A DNA stretch of 64,000 nucleotides from Entoloma clypeatum (taxonomy: Eukaryota > Basidiomycota > Agaricomycetes > Agaricales > Entolomataceae): positions 310,001-374,000 of the forward strand of contig OY751492.1 of NCBI GenBank assembly GCA_963565915.1, given 5' to 3'. A program made the position numbers and the translations under genes. Below the pieces are notes generated by a model. The model saw only the letters and a program-made list of their open reading frames with translations, had not been told where the DNA came from and ran no database searches. This document shows, one piece after another, positions 62,187 to 64,000 of this stretch. Position 1 is the first letter of the stretch, and every line of letters starts with the position of its first letter.

Positions 62187-63870
62187 ATGCCAGGTAGCAT
62201 CTATGGGGAAGACACCCCTGCTTCTGATCTTGAAAAAATGGATCAAAGACGTAGATTAGGCGGTCAAACGGCATGGATAAACGATCTCCTAATGGAGGCA
62301 ATCTCTATCCAAGTGGGCATCATTGAAATGTCACACAAAGATATATACCCTCTTCCAAACAAAGAAGATTGGTATGCGGCAGAACGAAAAGAGCTAGACA
62401 TGCTCAAAAGCCGCGGGGTGATCACGGAGTTAGTACCCCTACCTACAGGGAGGAAAGCTCTAAGGAACAAATGGGTTTACAATGAAAAATCCGATGGGTG
62501 TTTGAAAGCGAGCCTTGTCACAAAAGGTTTCTCACAGGTAGAAGGGATCGACTTCGATCAGATCTTCTCACTGGTAGTGAGGTACGAGACCGTCTGGTTG
62601 ATTCTGGCATTGACAGCCCTTGAAGGGTGGTTCATGACATTCTTGGACGTCTCATCAGCCTTCCTCTATGGAACACTCCATGAGGAAATTTACATGCGAC
62701 AGCCTGAGGGCTACATAGTAAAAGAGAAAGAACACTTCGTGTACCGACTATACAAAGCCCTATATGGACTTAAGCAGGCCGCATTAGCCTGGTGGAGGGA
62801 ACTCGATTCCTCCATGAAAAAGCTCGGTTTTGTCCAGCTTCACTCCGATGCGGGAGTTTTCATTCACACAAGTACCAAAGGGGAAATTGTGATCGCCGTC
62901 ATTTATGTCGATGACTCTGCTTTTCTCGGCACAAACCGAGAGTACACGCTAGAGAAGAAGAAGGCCTTCATGACAACATGGGAATGTAGGGACCTAGGCC
63001 ACCTAGTGTCTAATGGGGAACCGAAAGAATTTCTCTCAATCCAAATAAGGCAACGTGGGAAGAAGATCTTCATTGATCAAGTACCTTACCTTGAGAAAAT
63101 TCTCGCACGAATGGGAATGAGCGAATCCAATGCCACCCACACCCCACTCCCGATGGGCTACAAACCCATGAAGTCCGAAGATGAACCCAATGCGGAACTC
63201 AGATCCAAGTACCAATCCATCATCAGATCACTATTGTACTTAATGATTGGGACAAGACCCGACATTTGTTTCGCCGTGATCAAAATGTCCCAATTTTCCG
63301 CAAACCCTACCAAACGCCATTTAGAAGTGGCAAGGGATATTTGCAGGTATTTGAAGGCAACGAAAGATTACGCAATCATGTATGATGGTGATTCTGGGAA
63401 AGGAATCTACGCATTTACAGACTCTGATTGGGCATCAGACGAAAACACCAGAAAAGTCCACCACTGGTTATTTCATATTGCTGGCGTCTGGAGCAGTAAC
63501 ATGGGTTTCATTGGCGCAAAAAACCATTGCCCTCTCTTCCACAGAAGCAGAGTACATGGCGCTATCAGATTGCAGTCGCGCAGTGACATGGCTTAGAAGC
63601 ATGCTTGCCGAACTTGGAATGCAGATCGGATCAGTTCCGATCTATGGAGACAACAATGGCTCCGCCTTTATTGCATCCAATCCTGTAACTGAGAAGCGAT
63701 CCAAGCACATCGACGTGTGATTCCACTTTGTCAGAGAAAAAGTATCTGAAGGAATTATTACAGTCGAATTCATCGAAGGAGTGAATAACCCTGCAGACCT
63801 TTTAACTAAGAATCTGGGGAAAATCCTCTTCAACAAGTTTATCCTGTACTTTGGATTACTTAAAAACTAG
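62187..63870 (+). pseudogene. copia-A4 reverse transcriptase and RNase H
   Basis: 469 unbroken codons from MPGSIYGEDTPASDLEK through NKWVYNEKSDGCLK, QIFSLVVRYETV, ALYGLKQAALAWW, VIYVDDSAFLG and TRPDICFAV to DSDWASDENTRK. A one-base insertion near 63450 then shifts the frame. The RNase H remainder (STEAEYMAL, YGDNNGSAFIAS) ends at a TGA at 63718-63720 where A2 has CGA. The last part (VEFIEGVNNPADLLTKNLG) ends at the TAG at 63868-63870. This is the best-preserved copia-A RT in the window. Confidence 0.88.
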
Positions 63871-63931
63871 ACGAAGAAAGAGTACCTATATGGGAAAAAG
63901 TAAGATGTATTTAGAAGTATGTACTAAATAT

Positions 63932-63938
63932 GGGGGGG
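63932..63938 (+). other. copia-A4 polypurine tract
   Basis: Seven G residues immediately before TGTTGAAAC of the 3' LTR; the same run (as C7) is at 22401-22407 for the minus-strand A2. Confidence 0.8.
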
Positions 63939-64000
63939 TGTTGAAACTTTTCCATCATGTAGATTAGATTAGATTAGATTACATCATGTGACCATTTACA
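63939..64000 (+). repeat. copia-A4 3' LTR (partial, cut by window end)
   Basis: Starts TGTTGAAACTTTTCC, with ATTAG repeats, matching the first 62 bases of the other copia-A LTRs. Confidence 0.9.

Larger units (their letters stand above)
61476..64000 (+). mobile_element. Copia-A4, 3' portion of the copia-A3/A4 element
   Basis: Begins in integrase where A3 (43042, minus) ends, continues through RT and RNase H to 63870, polypurine tract G7 (63932-63938) and the 3' LTR from 63939, cut by the window end. With A3 it forms one copia-A element interrupted by G4 and then divided by the inversion. Confidence 0.88.

Overview
The window is a transposable-element graveyard from what looks like a basidiomycete (mushroom-forming) fungus. 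The evidence is Ty3/gypsy chromoviruses and Ty1/copia elements, a LINE with an RNase H domain, a Tc1 transposon with the DD34E signature, fungal-style GTAAGT/GTATGT splice-donor strings, and no bacterial features. The species cannot be named from the sequence alone. No host gene could be supported. Almost every coding stretch belongs to a mobile element.

Layout, left to right. (1) 1-5276: a gypsy remnant (G1, minus) split by a copia element (A1, plus). (2) 5277-7755: a SINE with a tRNA-like head, then non-coding sequence. (3) 7756-14330: G2 (minus), a complete gypsy chromovirus with 367-bp LTRs that look identical and an unbroken 1202-codon pol. (4) 14331-18470: dispersed AT-rich repeats, a minisatellite, a MITE-like element broken by a solo LTR, and SINE-like sequence. 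(5) 18471-36312: a Russian-doll nest. Copia-B (plus) contains copia-A2 (22089-34461, minus), whose leader contains gypsy G3 (27304-33882, plus). Target-site duplications mark every level. (6) 36313-39558: repeats and minisatellites. (7) 39561-41177: a Tc1 element with one stop codon. (8) 41178-64000: a second nest in which copia-A3/A4 contains gypsy G4 and a Tad-like LINE (44357-50871). About 14.4 kb of it (about 41726-56144) appears inverted, cutting G4 and another gypsy (GypC) at the two breakpoints.

The gypsy elements G2, G3 and G4 share a plan: 5' LTR, an 11-nt self-priming site next to the LTR, an open leader frame, gag with two zinc knuckles, pol (protease, RT, RNase H, integrase, chromodomain), a small third ORF of about 122 codons, polypurine tract, 3' LTR. 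The priming site is complementary to the predicted 5' end of the transcript, as in the Tf1/sushi group. The third ORF is conserved in three copies and I recognise no family for it. Copia-A and copia-B both carry GGTTATGGGCCC after the LTR. This matches a half-tRNA primer site for the initiator-tRNA anticodon arm, as in Drosophila copia. Copia-B also has an extra ORF, beginning inside its LTR, that encodes one membrane segment and a Cys/His-rich domain.

Most stop codons in the broken copies are CGA-to-TGA changes that can be checked against an intact paralogue within the window. This points to CpG methylation followed by deamination, or to a RIP-like process. All comparisons were made by eye; no alignment or database search was run.
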